Positions 40,269-50,077 are shown, counted from the stretch's first letter. The stretch is DNA of 64,000 bases from UBA1876 sp003446665 (GCA_040616305.1 CP159918.1:992001-1056000); one strand, 5' to 3'. Notes: generated from the sequence alone by a model not told the origin. A program made the numbers and translations.

Positions 40269-42540
40269 GAACGGACGAGAGCAAGTCAATAAAGACAAAA
40301 ACAAAAGAGGAAACACGATAAGAAACCGACGGAACGACTCCTCGGGAAAGGACCTCTTTCCCCTGGGCATTTCATCGGGGGCGGCCATTCGGGCTTTGCT
40401 TGTTGTGTTATTTTTACTTGATCTTTTCCTCGTGGCCTCCTTCTTCAGGTTCAGGACCGGTGAATTTGGAGCGGTGCTGAACATGTACCTTGTAAATATC
40501 TTCGGAGGAGCCGTGCTCCTTTTGCTTATTTACGCCGCCTATGCCATCCTAATGGAGCTTTTTGCCAAAAACGGCAAGTCAGCCCTTCGGGAAACGGCAG
40601 GAACGATCTGCCTTTACCTTTGTGCAGCTCTCGTACTGGGCATGGGTGAGCTGACATTGAAGACCGCAAGAATATACTGGCTGAGTCCGGGTTTCGTAGG
40701 CACTTACCTCACGCGAAGTCTTTTCCGTTACGTAGGAGTTACAGGTGCCGTGATAACAGGGTTCGCATTGTTAATCGCGGCGGTTTGGTTTTACGGTTTT
40801 GTTTCCGGAGAAGATTTTCGCGAGGTGTTACGATTACCAGGAGGTTTGGCGAAGAGCCTTTTCAGGTGGGCTCCTGGAAAATCGGCAAAGAAAACGGAAA
40901 AAGCCGAAATGACAAAAGCCGGCACCAGAGTGAAAGAAAAAACAAAAGGCCTCGTCCTTGTAAGAAGGCACAAGGGAGAGGAAATCGCGCATATCGAAGC
41001 TTCTCCGGAAGAAGATCTGGACATTACATTGCCCATGGACGAAGGAGAACGTGAAGATTACGAATTTGAAAGCACAGGTTTTGATATTGAGGGAATGGAA
41101 CCGGGACGTTTCCCTCCTCCGTTGGAACTTTTCGGAGAATGCGGGGATTACTCTTCAGATATCGATGAAGAAGAGATAGCGGAAAACGGACGCCATGTCA
41201 TATCCACGTTGGCGGAGTTCAACGTCGAGGCGGAGCTTGCTGAAACTATAGTCGGACCAACGGTAATCCAGTACAGGCTGCAGCTTGCCCCTGGCATCAA
41301 AGTCAGCCGTGTGGCAGGACTTGCCAATGATATGGCAGTTGCTCTCGCGGTTCCGAGCCTCCGGGTGGAGGCTCCGATACCAGGCAAACCCTATGTCGGA
41401 ATAGAAATACCTAATCCCTCGAGGAAACCCGTCAACTTGAGGTCGATACTGGAACACCCTTCCTTTGTGGAAGGTGGAAACGAATTGCCGCTGGGAATAG
41501 GAGTGGCCGTTGACGGACGCCATGTCAGCGTCGGATTGGAAAAGCTTCCGCACTTATTAGTTGCAGGTACCACCGGCTCGGGGAAAAGCGTCTTCATATC
41601 CTGTTGCATTGCATCCCTTTGTTACTCGAGAAGACCCGATGAGCTGAAGATGCTTTTGATCGATCCTAAACGGGTAGAAATGAAAATGTACGATCGGCTT
41701 CCGCATACGCTGATGCCTCCCGTGGTGGATGCGAAAAAGGCGGTTCATGCCCTGGGCTGGGCGATCAGAGAGATGGAAAAACGTTATGAGATGTTTGCCC
41801 AGGCGAGAGTGAGAAACCTGAAAGGGTTCAACGCCAGGGCACTTCCAAAAGACAGGCTGCCTTCCATAGTTATAATCATTGACGAACTTGCGGACCTGAT
41901 GTTTACATCTCCGAAGGAAGTCGAAGATTATATATGCCGGTTGGCACAGATGGCCAGGGCAACAGGCATACATCTGATAATAGCTACGCAACGGCCGTCG
42001 GTAAACGTAGTTACCGGTCTTATAAAAGCTAATGTCCCGGCCAGGGTGGCCTTTACGTTGCCTTCTCAAACGGACTCTAGAACTATCCTTGACATAGCGG
42101 GAGCGGAAAAACTTTTGGGAAGCGGCGACATGCTGTTTTTGACTCCGAGACTTACAAAGCCGATGCGCCTTCAGGGCCCAATGCTGGAAGAAACGGCGAT
42201 AAACAGGTTTATCGATTATCTTGTCGGAACCTTCGGCGAACCCGAGCATATAGACCTGGACGAACAGATGGAATCAAAAGGGGGACAAGATTCACCTTTT
42301 CTGGACGATCCGCTTGTCGAGGAGGCTGTGGACATAATACTTCAATCCGGCATAGCCTCGGCCAGCAGGTTGCAAAGACAGCTTAGAATAGGTTTTACAC
42401 GTGCTGCAAGATTGGTGGATGCCATAGAACAGATGGGTATTGTCGGGGCACAGGATGGCGCAAGGCCCAGGGAGATCCTGGTCGACGAGGATGAAGCCAG
42501 ACAGATACTCGAAGAACACTTGAGGGGCGGCGGGGCCTGA
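40243..42540 (+). CDS. ftsK: DNA translocase FtsK
   Basis: Septum-anchored DNA pump for chromosome dimer resolution and segregation. The protein of 765 residues has four membrane helices between about residues 45 and 185, a short charged linker (about 210-290), the beta domain, Walker A AGTTGSGKSV near residue 442, Walker B IIIDELADLM near 544, and a C-terminal gamma winged helix (about 690-745, SASRLQRQLRIGFTRAARLV) that reads KOPS-type sequences. The linker is short, as in SpoIIIE-like forms. The ATG at 40243 is preferred to TTG 40222. Confidence 0.95.
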   Translation: MKIFRLFRRNGREQVNKDKNKRGNTIRNRRNDSSGKDLFPLGISSGAAIRALLVVLFLLDLFLVASFFRFRTGEFGAVLNMYLVNIFGGAVLLLLIYAAYAILMELFAKNGKSALRETAGTICLYLCAALVLGMGELTLKTARIYWLSPGFVGTYLTRSLFRYVGVTGAVITGFALLIAAVWFYGFVSGEDFREVLRLPGGLAKSLFRWAPGKSAKKTEKAEMTKAGTRVKEKTKGLVLVRRHKGEEIAHIEASPEEDLDITLPMDEGEREDYEFESTGFDIEGMEPGRFPPPLELFGECGDYSSDIDEEEIAENGRHVISTLAEFNVEAELAETIVGPTVIQYRLQLAPGIKVSRVAGLANDMAVALAVPSLRVEAPIPGKPYVGIEIPNPSRKPVNLRSILEHPSFVEGGNELPLGIGVAVDGRHVSVGLEKLPHLLVAGTTGSGKSVFISCCIASLCYSRRPDELKMLLIDPKRVEMKMYDRLPHTLMPPVVDAKKAVHALGWAIREMEKRYEMFAQARVRNLKGFNARALPKDRLPSIVIIIDELADLMFTSPKEVEDYICRLAQMARATGIHLIIATQRPSVNVVTGLIKANVPARVAFTLPSQTDSRTILDIAGAEKLLGSGDMLFLTPRLTKPMRLQGPMLEETAINRFIDYLVGTFGEPEHIDLDEQMESKGGQDSPFLDDPLVEEAVDIILQSGIASASRLQRQLRIGFTRAARLVDAIEQMGIVGAQDGARPREILVDEDEARQILEEHLRGGGA

Positions 42541-43313
42541 TGACGCCTGCAATGAGGCTTCCCCAGCTAAAAGTTACGGAGAAAAATGGGAAAACCATCG
42601 ATAAACCTGTTCTTCTGGTTGCAGGAGGAAGAGAACCTGGAGGGAACTGGCTTCGTCAGACGGCTGCTGTTTTCGACAAAATCTGGGCTGTTGACAAGGG
42701 CCTTGAATACTGCATGAAAGCCGGGCTTGTCCCTGAAGTTTACATAGGTGACGGAGACAGTGTAGACGAAAAAGGACTTCGCTGGGCTGATGAAAAAAGT
42801 GTGGAAGTTCTTGGATTTCCTCGGGCGAAAAACTGGACGGACCTGCAGCTTGCCTTGCATGAAGCCGGCAGGCGGATTGCCGGTGCCACGGTTCTCGTGA
42901 CAGGGGCGTGGGGAGGACGATTCGACCACCTTTTGAGCGCAGTCTTTTCCTTGGCATGGTCTTTCAGGTGGGGTGTTCTACCCATGGGTATGGCAGACGA
43001 AAAGGAAACACTCCTTTTCCTGAAAGGCCCCGCTCGTGCGAGGCTGGAATTTTATGAACGACCCTATGACCTTTCCCTTCTGTCGTTGAGCAGCAAATGC
43101 GAAGGTGTTTCCATAAAGGGAGTCCGCTGGGAGCTTGAGGATACTGTTCTTTTGATTGAAGAGCCTTATGCGGTCAGTAACGAAGTTCTGCTTTCTTCCG
43201 GGGTTAAATGTGGAGTGGTCGAGATTTCCGTCGAAAAGGGGATGCTGGGCCTTTATCTCAATTTTTATCAACCGAGGGTAGAAAAAGAGGACTGTGCTAG
43301 ACAGCCCTCTTGA
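42540..43313 (+). CDS. thiN: thiamine pyrophosphokinase
   Basis: Makes thiamine diphosphate from thiamine and ATP. The family motifs are GDGDSVD near residue 71, the KNWTDLQLAL segment near 96 (normally K-D-x-TD), and TGAWGGRFDH near 121. The 257 residues are longer than the usual 210-220 because of an N-terminal lead of about 20 residues. Its ATG overlaps the ftsK stop by one base. Its 3' end overlaps the convergent rpmB by 17 bases. The TPP product is the cofactor of Dxs downstream. Confidence 0.85.
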   Translation: MTPAMRLPQLKVTEKNGKTIDKPVLLVAGGREPGGNWLRQTAAVFDKIWAVDKGLEYCMKAGLVPEVYIGDGDSVDEKGLRWADEKSVEVLGFPRAKNWTDLQLALHEAGRRIAGATVLVTGAWGGRFDHLLSAVFSLAWSFRWGVLPMGMADEKETLLFLKGPARARLEFYERPYDLSLLSLSSKCEGVSIKGVRWELEDTVLLIEEPYAVSNEVLLSSGVKCGVVEISVEKGMLGLYLNFYQPRVEKEDCARQPS

Positions 43314-43491
43314 CTTTGCCGGAACGGAGACACCGAGTGCAAATTTTCATCCTGCGCGTCTCGTTGCCGCCGAGATCCACCTTAACGGTCTGCAGGTTGA
43401 TCAGCCAGCGTCTTCTGGAGTGGCGATTTGAATGACTGACGGTATTACCAGTAACCGGACCACGACCGCAGCATTCACATATTTTGGACAT
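43297..43491 (-). CDS. rpmB: 50S ribosomal protein L28
   Basis: A 64-residue L28 of the zinc-binding type: Cys pairs CECC near residue 5 and CTRC near residue 53, with the body GPVTGNTVSHSNRHSRRRW. The ATG at 43491 has a GGAG site upstream; a longer open frame is not used. It is a lone minus-strand gene between two plus-strand operons, with its own promoter (43538-43567), and its end overlaps thiN tail to tail. Confidence 0.95.
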   Translation of the reverse strand: MSKICECCGRGPVTGNTVSHSNRHSRRRWLINLQTVKVDLGGNETRRMKICTRCLRSGKVKRAV

Positions 43492-43537
43492 GTGGCATTC
43501 CTCCTCGTAGCGTTCCTTGCACATCAAAACGACGAGA

Positions 43538-43567
43538 ATTGTATCACGCATTTTATAAAAACTGCAA
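43538..43567 (-). promoter_or_regulatory. rpmB promoter
   Basis: Read on the minus strand: TTGCAG (43567-43562), 18-base spacer, TACAAT (43543-43538), with TGA just before the -10 (extended -10). It is about 47 bases upstream of the rpmB ATG and close behind xseB on the other strand. Confidence 0.65.
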
Positions 43568-43620
43568 GAACGGTCTTGTAAGCCGATTATTAAATTCATA
43601 TCTGGATCGGAGGAGTGGAA

Positions 43621-43845
43621 ATGACCTTTACGGAAGACATGAAGAGACTCCAGGAAATTGTGGAAAGTCTCGATCGGGAAGCCATGCCCCTGGAGGAGTC
43701 TTTGGCTCTTTTCGAGGAAGGCATCGGCCTGGTGAAAAAGTGCAGACGATTTTTGACGGAAACAGAGCAGCGAATCATTATGTTATCGGAGGACTCCACA
43801 GATGTTACGGGTCAGCCCTGGGACCCTGGTGAAAAGGAACAGTGA
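43621..43845 (+). CDS. xseB: exodeoxyribonuclease VII small subunit
   Basis: A 74-residue helical protein with the XseB pattern: FTEDMKRLQEIVESLD, then MPLEESLALFEEGIGLVKKC. It partners XseA in single-strand DNA degradation; xseA is not adjacent. The ATG at 43621, 6 bases after GGAGGAG, is preferred to GTG 43615. The C-terminal tail (DVTGQPWDPGEKEQ) is variable in the family. It leads the xseB-ispA-dxs-tlyA-nadK-recN run, a common bacterial order. Confidence 0.92.
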   Translation: MTFTEDMKRLQEIVESLDREAMPLEESLALFEEGIGLVKKCRRFLTETEQRIIMLSEDSTDVTGQPWDPGEKEQ

Positions 43846-43847
43846 CG

Positions 43848-44753
43848 ATGAAGGATGAGCCTTTCGATTTCAAGACTCGTTTACTATTAGAAAGCCAGAA
43901 AGTGGAAAGGGCCATACTTGATTTCGCGTCGCAGAAACCACCAGCGGTCCCCGCACGGCTTTGGGAAGCCATGACCTATTCCCTTCTTGCGGGGGGCAAA
44001 AGAATCAGACCCTTTCTGGTAAACGCAAGTGGCCAGGTCTTCGGCGTCAGTGAAGAAGACAGCATGATACTTGGGCTCGCGCTTGAGATGATACATACCG
44101 CTTCCCTGATTCATGACGATTTGCCTTGTATGGATGACGATGTTATCAGGCGTGGCAAGGCGACTAACCACGTGGTTTTCGGTGAAGCTTTGGCGCTTCT
44201 GGCGGGGGATGCGCTTTTTTTGCTTGGCCCGTGTTTTGCTGCGGAGAAGTTGTCGCAAACGCGACACCTTCGAAGTGACAGAATCCTTGAAGCGGTTCGG
44301 GTGCTTCTGGAAGCGGCGGGACCTTCAGGAATCTGCGGAGGGCAAACCCTTGATACCGATGAAACGGAAAAAACCAGGACTTCGCCCTGGCGAATCGCCT
44401 ACTGGAAGACAGCGGTTCTTTTCAGGGCGTGTATGATGGCACCCGCTTTCCTCGGAGAGGCTTCAAAGGAGGAACTTCGCCTTCTTTCGGCCTTTGGTTC
44501 ACACCTTGGTATTGCTTTCCAGATCGTTGACGATATACTCGATCTTTTGGGTGAAGCCAAAGACCTTGGCAAGACTCCAGGGAAGGATGCCTTTCAGGAT
44601 AAAAACTCCTTTGCTCTGCGGTGGGGAATCGAAACTGCCCGGGAAATGGCGGCAGACCAGACCGTGAGGGCAAAATCTGCGCTGAAAGGGATAAGGCGCG
44701 ACACAAAAGTGCTGGAAGGTGTCGCAAGCTATCTGGTGTCGCGCGGAACATGA
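43848..44753 (+). CDS. ispA: polyprenyl diphosphate synthase (farnesyl diphosphate synthase type)
   Basis: Trans-prenyltransferase of 301 residues making FPP/GPP. First Asp-rich motif DDLPCMDDD near residue 89, GGKRIRP near 50, second Asp-rich motif VDDILD near 228, and GKTPGKDAFQDK. The two residues between the Asp pairs (DDLPCMD) and the nearby upstream residues fit bacterial FPP synthases; exact chain length cannot be told. The start is ATG 43848 or GTG 43842. It stands between xseB and dxs and feeds uppS. Confidence 0.92.
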   Translation: MKDEPFDFKTRLLLESQKVERAILDFASQKPPAVPARLWEAMTYSLLAGGKRIRPFLVNASGQVFGVSEEDSMILGLALEMIHTASLIHDDLPCMDDDVIRRGKATNHVVFGEALALLAGDALFLLGPCFAAEKLSQTRHLRSDRILEAVRVLLEAAGPSGICGGQTLDTDETEKTRTSPWRIAYWKTAVLFRACMMAPAFLGEASKEELRLLSAFGSHLGIAFQIVDDILDLLGEAKDLGKTPGKDAFQDKNSFALRWGIETAREMAADQTVRAKSALKGIRRDTKVLEGVASYLVSRGT

Positions 44754-44769
44754 GTCCGGAGGAGACTTG

Positions 44770-46650
44770 ATGACCCTTTTCGAAAGTATTGAAAATTACA
44801 GGGACCTTAAAGGTCTCGATGAAAAAAAGTTGCAACTGCTGTGTCAGGATATACGTAGAGAAATAATAGAAACCGTGACGGAAAACGGCGGACATTTAAG
44901 TTCATCGCTAGGTGCCGTAGAGCTGATCGTAGCTCTTTTAAGGGTGTTCGATCCCTCCGACGACAGGATTATCTTCGACGTAGGGCATCAGGCCTATGCT
45001 TATAAAATCCTTACAGGCAGGAAAAACCAGTTTCGGACATTGCGGCAATGGGGGGGGATAAGCGGGTTTCCGACTCCTCATGAAAGCCCTTACGATCATT
45101 ACTGTGGCGGACACAGCAGTGTCTCCATCTCGGCTGCGCTGGGATACGCAAAAGCAAGGGACCTGTGCGGCGAAAACCATCATGTGGTTTCGGTCATAGG
45201 CGATGGTTCCCTTGTAAACGGCGTTTCCCTCGAAGCTTTGAACAACGTGAAAGAGACTGGATCAAAGATAATCATAGTACTTAACGAAAACCGCATGTCA
45301 ATCAGCCGCAATGTAGGCGGTCTTGCAGATCATATCGCCCGTTTCAGCGTCCACCCGGCATACAGGAAGATGAAAGCTGTTATAAAGCAACACTGCAGAA
45401 ACATCCCTAAAGGAGAGAGCATCGAAAAGACACTCTCTCGTATTAAACATTCCCTGAAACATCTGCTCCAGCCGGAGAATATGTTTGAGGACCTGGGGAT
45501 CAGTTACTGGGGTCCCTTTGACGGGCACGACCTTCGTGAAATGGAAGACATTTTCCGCTTGGCGCAATGTTACGACAAACCGCTTCTGGTGCATGTGGTT
45601 ACGAAAAAAGGTAAAGGTTTAGAAGAAGCAGAAAAGGATCCTGAAATGTACCATGGGCTGCCCCCAAGGAAAAAAGACGCTTGTCCGGAAATTCCCGGAA
45701 TACGCTGGTCAAGGAAAAGCTGGAGCTCAGCTACTGCGGACTCTATCGAAAAAATGGCGAGCCGGAACGAACGTATTGTCTGCCTTACGGCTGCCATGAA
45801 GTCTGGTTCCAGGCTGGAATCCTTCAGCCTCAAGTTCCCGGACAGGTTTTTCGACGTGGGCATCGCAGAGGAACACCTTTTGAGCTTCGCCGCCGGTATG
45901 GCAATGGGCGGATTGCGGCCTGTAGTTTTTATATACTCCACGTTTCTGCAGAGGGCTTTGGACCAGTTGGTTCAGGATGTGGCATTGCAGAATTTGCCCA
46001 TTATTCTTGCGGTTGACCGTGCCGGACTCGTAGGTGAGGACGGTCCGACCCACCACGGCCTTTTCGACGTGGCATGGTGTTCAGCTATACCGAATCTTTC
46101 AATAATGGCGCCAAGGGACATCTCCGAAATGGAATGGATGCATAGTGAGGCTTTACACAGGAATGGGCCCTGCCTTATACGATATCCAAAGGGACTAGCT
46201 CCAGAAAGCGCCGGCTTCCAACGGGCAGACTCCCCAGGCTGGGGGCAACCTGCGGTTTTACACGAGGGACAGGAATGGATTCTTTTCGCATATGGTGCGA
46301 CGGTTCCCTTGGCTTTCCAAGCCCGCGAATCTGCCCTCAAGGCCGGTTTGCCTCTTCCTGCGGTTGTTGACTTGCGTTTTCTCAAGCCGCTTGATGTAGA
46401 AAGGATAAGCCGTTATCTGAAAGGGTATAAAATGGCTTTGGTCCTGGAAGAGGGCAGCCGCCGGGGCGGCATAGGGGAGCAGATAGCCTCGCTTTCCGCC
46501 TCAAATAGTTCCTTGCCTGATGTTCGTGTACTCGGAGTTCCCGATGTCTTTGTCCCTCATGGGTCAAGGGAAAGGCAATGGGCTTATTGCGGCCTCACGG
46601 CCGAAAGAGTGGTGAGTCTGTACCGTGCCGCAAAAAAGGGAACGGCTTGA
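44770..46650 (+). CDS. dxs: 1-deoxy-D-xylulose-5-phosphate synthase
   Basis: TPP-dependent first enzyme of the MEP pathway (pyruvate + glyceraldehyde-3-P). The 626 residues have GHQAYAYKILTGR, GGHSSVSISAALG, the TPP site GDGSLVNGVSLEALNN, NENRMSIS, GPFDGHD, GIAEEH with the catalytic Glu, and GPTHHGLFD. An ideal GGAGGAG site precedes the ATG. The 3' end overlaps tlyA by 26 bases. Confidence 0.96.
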   Translation: MTLFESIENYRDLKGLDEKKLQLLCQDIRREIIETVTENGGHLSSSLGAVELIVALLRVFDPSDDRIIFDVGHQAYAYKILTGRKNQFRTLRQWGGISGFPTPHESPYDHYCGGHSSVSISAALGYAKARDLCGENHHVVSVIGDGSLVNGVSLEALNNVKETGSKIIIVLNENRMSISRNVGGLADHIARFSVHPAYRKMKAVIKQHCRNIPKGESIEKTLSRIKHSLKHLLQPENMFEDLGISYWGPFDGHDLREMEDIFRLAQCYDKPLLVHVVTKKGKGLEEAEKDPEMYHGLPPRKKDACPEIPGIRWSRKSWSSATADSIEKMASRNERIVCLTAAMKSGSRLESFSLKFPDRFFDVGIAEEHLLSFAAGMAMGGLRPVVFIYSTFLQRALDQLVQDVALQNLPIILAVDRAGLVGEDGPTHHGLFDVAWCSAIPNLSIMAPRDISEMEWMHSEALHRNGPCLIRYPKGLAPESAGFQRADSPGWGQPAVLHEGQEWILFAYGATVPLAFQARESALKAGLPLPAVVDLRFLKPLDVERISRYLKGYKMALVLEEGSRRGGIGEQIASLSASNSSLPDVRVLGVPDVFVPHGSRERQWAYCGLTAERVVSLYRAAKKGTA

Positions 46651-47503
46651 CAAACTGCTGGTTGAACGAGGTATTGTCAAAAGCCGGTCCAGCGCACAGG
46701 CGAAAATCCTGGCCGGCGAAGTCGTTGTGGACGGCTTTCCGGTAAAAAAACCGGCTTCTATGGTACGGGAAGACTGTTCAATCGACTTGACTGGAAAGGA
46801 TGAGGAATGGGCAAGTAGGGGAGCCTATAAACTCCTTAGGGCTCTCGATTCTTTCGGCGTTTCCGTAAAAGGAAGGCGATGCGTCGATATAGGCGCATCG
46901 ACAGGGGGATTTACCGATGTGATGCTCCAAAAAGGAGCCGAAAAAGTGTATGCTGTTGATGTCGGTTATGGACAACTGGCGTGGAAATTGCGTAAGGATT
47001 CGAGAGTCATTGTCATGGAACGGACAAACGCGAGGACCTTGTCGCCGGAATCTTTTGAGGACGTCTTTTTGGTCACGATCGACGTTTCGTTTATTTCCCT
47101 GCGTCATATACTGCCAGTAGCTGACAGGATTCTCGATGGCAGAGGATTTTGCATCGCTCTTGTGAAGCCCCAGTTCGAAGCGGGGCGCGGAAAAGTAGGG
47201 AAAAAAGGCGTTGTCAGGGACAGGCAGGTCCATGAGGAAGTTCTCAGGGCAATATGCGATTTTGTACATCAGGAAACGAACTTTATGGTGAAAGGACTTG
47301 AGGTCTCACCGATTTTGGGCCCGGAAGGCAACAGAGAGTTTCTCCTCTATCTCGAAAAGGGTGGAGGAGCCGGTGAATCCAGCGGGCAGGAAAGGTGCCG
47401 GGAAAACATGAACGAGATCATAGCCGAAAAAATCGAAGATGCCCACAGCCCCGGCTTTTTCGGTGGAAAGACACAGCGAGCAGAAGGAGGACTCCGCAAT
47501 TGA
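46625..47503 (+). CDS. tlyA: TlyA-family rRNA (cytidine-2'-O)-methyltransferase / putative hemolysin
   Basis: An N-terminal S4 RNA-binding domain (residues 5-60, RLDKLLVERGI) plus an FtsJ/RrmJ-like methyltransferase with the SAM motif DIGASTGGFTDVMLQKG near residue 88 and LVKPQFEAG near 183. Mycobacterial TlyA methylates 16S and 23S rRNA and sets capreomycin susceptibility; many genomes carry it in this dxs-tlyA-nadK-recN order. The C-terminal 30 residues are a weakly conserved tail. The start is GTG inside dxs. Confidence 0.92.
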   Translation: MPQKRERLDKLLVERGIVKSRSSAQAKILAGEVVVDGFPVKKPASMVREDCSIDLTGKDEEWASRGAYKLLRALDSFGVSVKGRRCVDIGASTGGFTDVMLQKGAEKVYAVDVGYGQLAWKLRKDSRVIVMERTNARTLSPESFEDVFLVTIDVSFISLRHILPVADRILDGRGFCIALVKPQFEAGRGKVGKKGVVRDRQVHEEVLRAICDFVHQETNFMVKGLEVSPILGPEGNREFLLYLEKGGGAGESSGQERCRENMNEIIAEKIEDAHSPGFFGGKTQRAEGGLRN

Positions 47504-48387
47504 GCAAGCCCGAAAAAATAGGAATGCTCGTAAATACACAGAAACGGGAAGCACTGGACCTCGCAGGAGAACTTTTGAACTGGGGAAGAAAAAACAAAGT
47601 GCCTTTCCTTTTGCCGCCCCACGAAGCGCATGTCCTTGGTGAACCCGAAACGCCCGATGCCGAATGGAAAAATTCCGTCGACGCCGCGATCATCATGGGC
47701 GGGGATGGAACCTTTTTAAGGGCGGCAAGATATGTTTTCGGGCATGACATTCCTCTTTTCGGCATAAACGTTGGGCGTTTGGGTTTTCTTTCCTGCGGTG
47801 ATCCAGGTAGTGCCCGCGATTACGTAAAAAAAATAATGGAAGGCGATTATGTTCTTGAAGAGAGGTCATTGCTCAACGGTGTAGTTTACAGGGGTGAGAC
47901 CAAGAAGCACGAAGTCTTTGCGTTGAACGATCTCGTCATTACAAAGGGCCCCTTTGCCCGCCTTGTTTCCCTTGGTATATCGGTAGGATCGAGGCAGCTG
48001 AGCGTCATGCGTGCCGACGGGATTATCCTTGCTACACCTACCGGTTCCACGGCCTATGCGCTTTCCGCCGGTGGGCCTATCGTTCCTCCTCACGTTCAAT
48101 GTGTTCTGGTCGTTCCCATTTGCGCTCACACTTTGTACTCTCGCCCAATGGTTCTGAGTGACTCCGATTTGATCACCATAAGCCCCGAGGGTCAGCAAAG
48201 AGAGATAATGCTTACCCAGGACGGTCAGCTTGGATACGAAATACTTCCAGGTGACAAGGTAAGCGTTTCTTTGGATAGTAAACGTCATATCAGCATCATG
48301 GTTATGCCCGGAAAGGACTATTATTCGCTTCTCCAGGAGAAATTCCGGTGGGGACACCACAGCGAGGATGACTTCGGGAGTGAATGA
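47500..48387 (+). CDS. nadK: NAD+ kinase
   Basis: Phosphorylates NAD+ to NADP+ (295 residues). GGDGT at 67-71, the ALNDLVI motif, and TPTGSTAYALSAGGPIV are all present. The TTG at 47500 is the start: AAGGAGG is 9 bases upstream and the codon overlaps the tlyA stop; longer frames would sit in tlyA. The 4-base overlap with recN continues the coupling. Confidence 0.95.
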   Translation: MSKPEKIGMLVNTQKREALDLAGELLNWGRKNKVPFLLPPHEAHVLGEPETPDAEWKNSVDAAIIMGGDGTFLRAARYVFGHDIPLFGINVGRLGFLSCGDPGSARDYVKKIMEGDYVLEERSLLNGVVYRGETKKHEVFALNDLVITKGPFARLVSLGISVGSRQLSVMRADGIILATPTGSTAYALSAGGPIVPPHVQCVLVVPICAHTLYSRPMVLSDSDLITISPEGQQREIMLTQDGQLGYEILPGDKVSVSLDSKRHISIMVMPGKDYYSLLQEKFRWGHHSEDDFGSE

Positions 48388-50057
48388 AGGCCATGCTTGA
48401 AGAACTTCATGTCAGAAACATAGGTGGCATCCGTCAGGCAGATCTCACATTTCGTGGTTCATTCATAGCCATTACCGGGGAAAGCGGTGCAGGAAAAAGC
48501 AGCCTGATAAGAGCACTGGAATTGGCGAGTGGCAAAAGGGCCCAGGCTTCGCTCATCCGGGCTGGTAACGATGAAGCCCAGGTTCATGCCGTTTTGGCGG
48601 GTGGCTTTTCGCAACCGCATTTGCCTGAGGGAATAAAACCAGAAGAAGGGGTTTTCGTAGTGCGTCGCGTTCTTTCGAGAAATGGACGCACCAGGACTTA
48701 TATACAGGATAATCCCGTATCGCTTGGTCTGCTTCAGAACATTATGAATCATCTTGTAGGAATACAGAGCCAGTTTGCCCAGATCGACCTTTTGGACCCC
48801 AAAAGACAATTGAATCTTCTGGACGCCCGGGGAGGTCAAACCGTAAAGGTCTTGCGAAAAAACCTGCAGGAAACGGTTTCCGAGGCGCTTGACAAAGAGC
48901 GGGAGCAAATCCGCCTGTTGAAACGGAGAAAAGAAATAGAGGAACGTTACGAAGGTGCGCGAGAGATTCTCTCGAGGATTCGATCCCTTGATCTTGATGT
49001 AGGCAGTGAGAGGGAATGGGAGGAGTCGCTGGAGGAAATCCGTTGCAAAATCGAAAGGGCGGAGAAGCTAAAAAATCTTTTTGACGAAATGACAGGAGGC
49101 TTTGCGGGTGAAGGTCTTGTAAATCGTCTGGAGACAGTTATTTACGAGCTGAAAAATCTCGTAGAAGCCGAAACAAACGAAAGCAAAGACTTCGATTCCT
49201 TGATCGAAAGCCTTTTGGCAGGCATGAAGTACCTGGAAGAACTTTGCGAGAAACAGCTGAAAAAGGACGACCCCGAAAAACTGCAAGAGGCCTTTGCCAC
49301 CTTCGAGCGCAGGCTTGGGCTTTTACGGAAACTCAAGCGCCTTGCGCGCGTGGAAACCGTGGGAGATCTTGTCGAATATGAAAGACGGGCCTCAAGAGAA
49401 CTGGACTGGCTTGAAAACAGCAGGGAAATCCTGGTTACACTTCAGAATGAATGCGCCGCGTTGAGAAAAAAGGTAACACGCCTGGCGCTCGAACTCAGGG
49501 AAGCCCGCAAAGCTGCCGCAGAAAGTCTGGAAAAATCTGTTAACACTGTGTTGGATGACCTTGGGATGGAAGACTTCCGTCTTTCTGTCCTTCTCAGACC
49601 AGTAGAAAAAGTGAGGCAACATGGCGCGGACGATGTCGAATTTTTCCTTTCCGACGGAGGCAATTTATATGGATCTGTGGCAAAAGTGGCTTCTGGAGGG
49701 GAGCTTAGCAGGATCCTGCTGGCACTACAGTGTACATGCCCGAAAGAACTGCTGCCTTCTACGCTCGTATTTGACGAAGTCGAGGCTGGTTTGGGAGGAA
49801 AGGCGGCCATGCTCGCGGGCTATAAATTAAGGGAGCTTTCGAGGGAGTGCAGGGTGATCCTGGTTACACATGAAGCCTCTATTGCCGCCCTTGCCGACCA
49901 GCACTTCAGAGTCGAAAGATCCGCTGACCTGACTTTGGTAACCGAGGTCGCAGGTGAAAACAGGGTAGTCGAAATAGCGAGGATGCTTGCCGGAGATCAC
50001 GAAGCCCCCGAGGCTCTCGAACATGCAAGGTCCCTTGTGGGGATGAAGGAGAAATGA
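48384..50057 (+). CDS. recN: DNA repair protein RecN
   Basis: SMC-like ATPase for double-strand break repair, 557 residues. Walker A GESGAGKSS at 32-40, long coiled coil (about 155-385), ABC-type signature VASGGELSRILLAL and Walker B LVFDEVEAGLGG near the C terminus. ATG 48384 overlaps nadK; ATG 48393 is an alternative. It ends the xseB-recN run. Confidence 0.94.
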   Translation: MKAMLEELHVRNIGGIRQADLTFRGSFIAITGESGAGKSSLIRALELASGKRAQASLIRAGNDEAQVHAVLAGGFSQPHLPEGIKPEEGVFVVRRVLSRNGRTRTYIQDNPVSLGLLQNIMNHLVGIQSQFAQIDLLDPKRQLNLLDARGGQTVKVLRKNLQETVSEALDKEREQIRLLKRRKEIEERYEGAREILSRIRSLDLDVGSEREWEESLEEIRCKIERAEKLKNLFDEMTGGFAGEGLVNRLETVIYELKNLVEAETNESKDFDSLIESLLAGMKYLEELCEKQLKKDDPEKLQEAFATFERRLGLLRKLKRLARVETVGDLVEYERRASRELDWLENSREILVTLQNECAALRKKVTRLALELREARKAAAESLEKSVNTVLDDLGMEDFRLSVLLRPVEKVRQHGADDVEFFLSDGGNLYGSVAKVASGGELSRILLALQCTCPKELLPSTLVFDEVEAGLGGKAAMLAGYKLRELSRECRVILVTHEASIAALADQHFRVERSADLTLVTEVAGENRVVEIARMLAGDHEAPEALEHARSLVGMKEK

Positions 50058-50068
50058 CTCTATATTTA

Positions 50069-50077
50069 TGATATAAT
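50069..50077 (+). promoter_or_regulatory. extended -10 promoter for the rplU operon
   Basis: TGATATAAT, a TGn extended -10 with a perfect TATAAT at 50072-50077, 12 bases after recN. No good -35 is present. Transcription would start near 50084 and leave a leader of about 130 bases before rplU. Confidence 0.65.

Noticed and set aside
39489..40484. Open frame of 331 codons on the minus strand opposite tldD and ftsK
   Set aside because: Antisense shadow across two recognised genes; no motif and no start signal.
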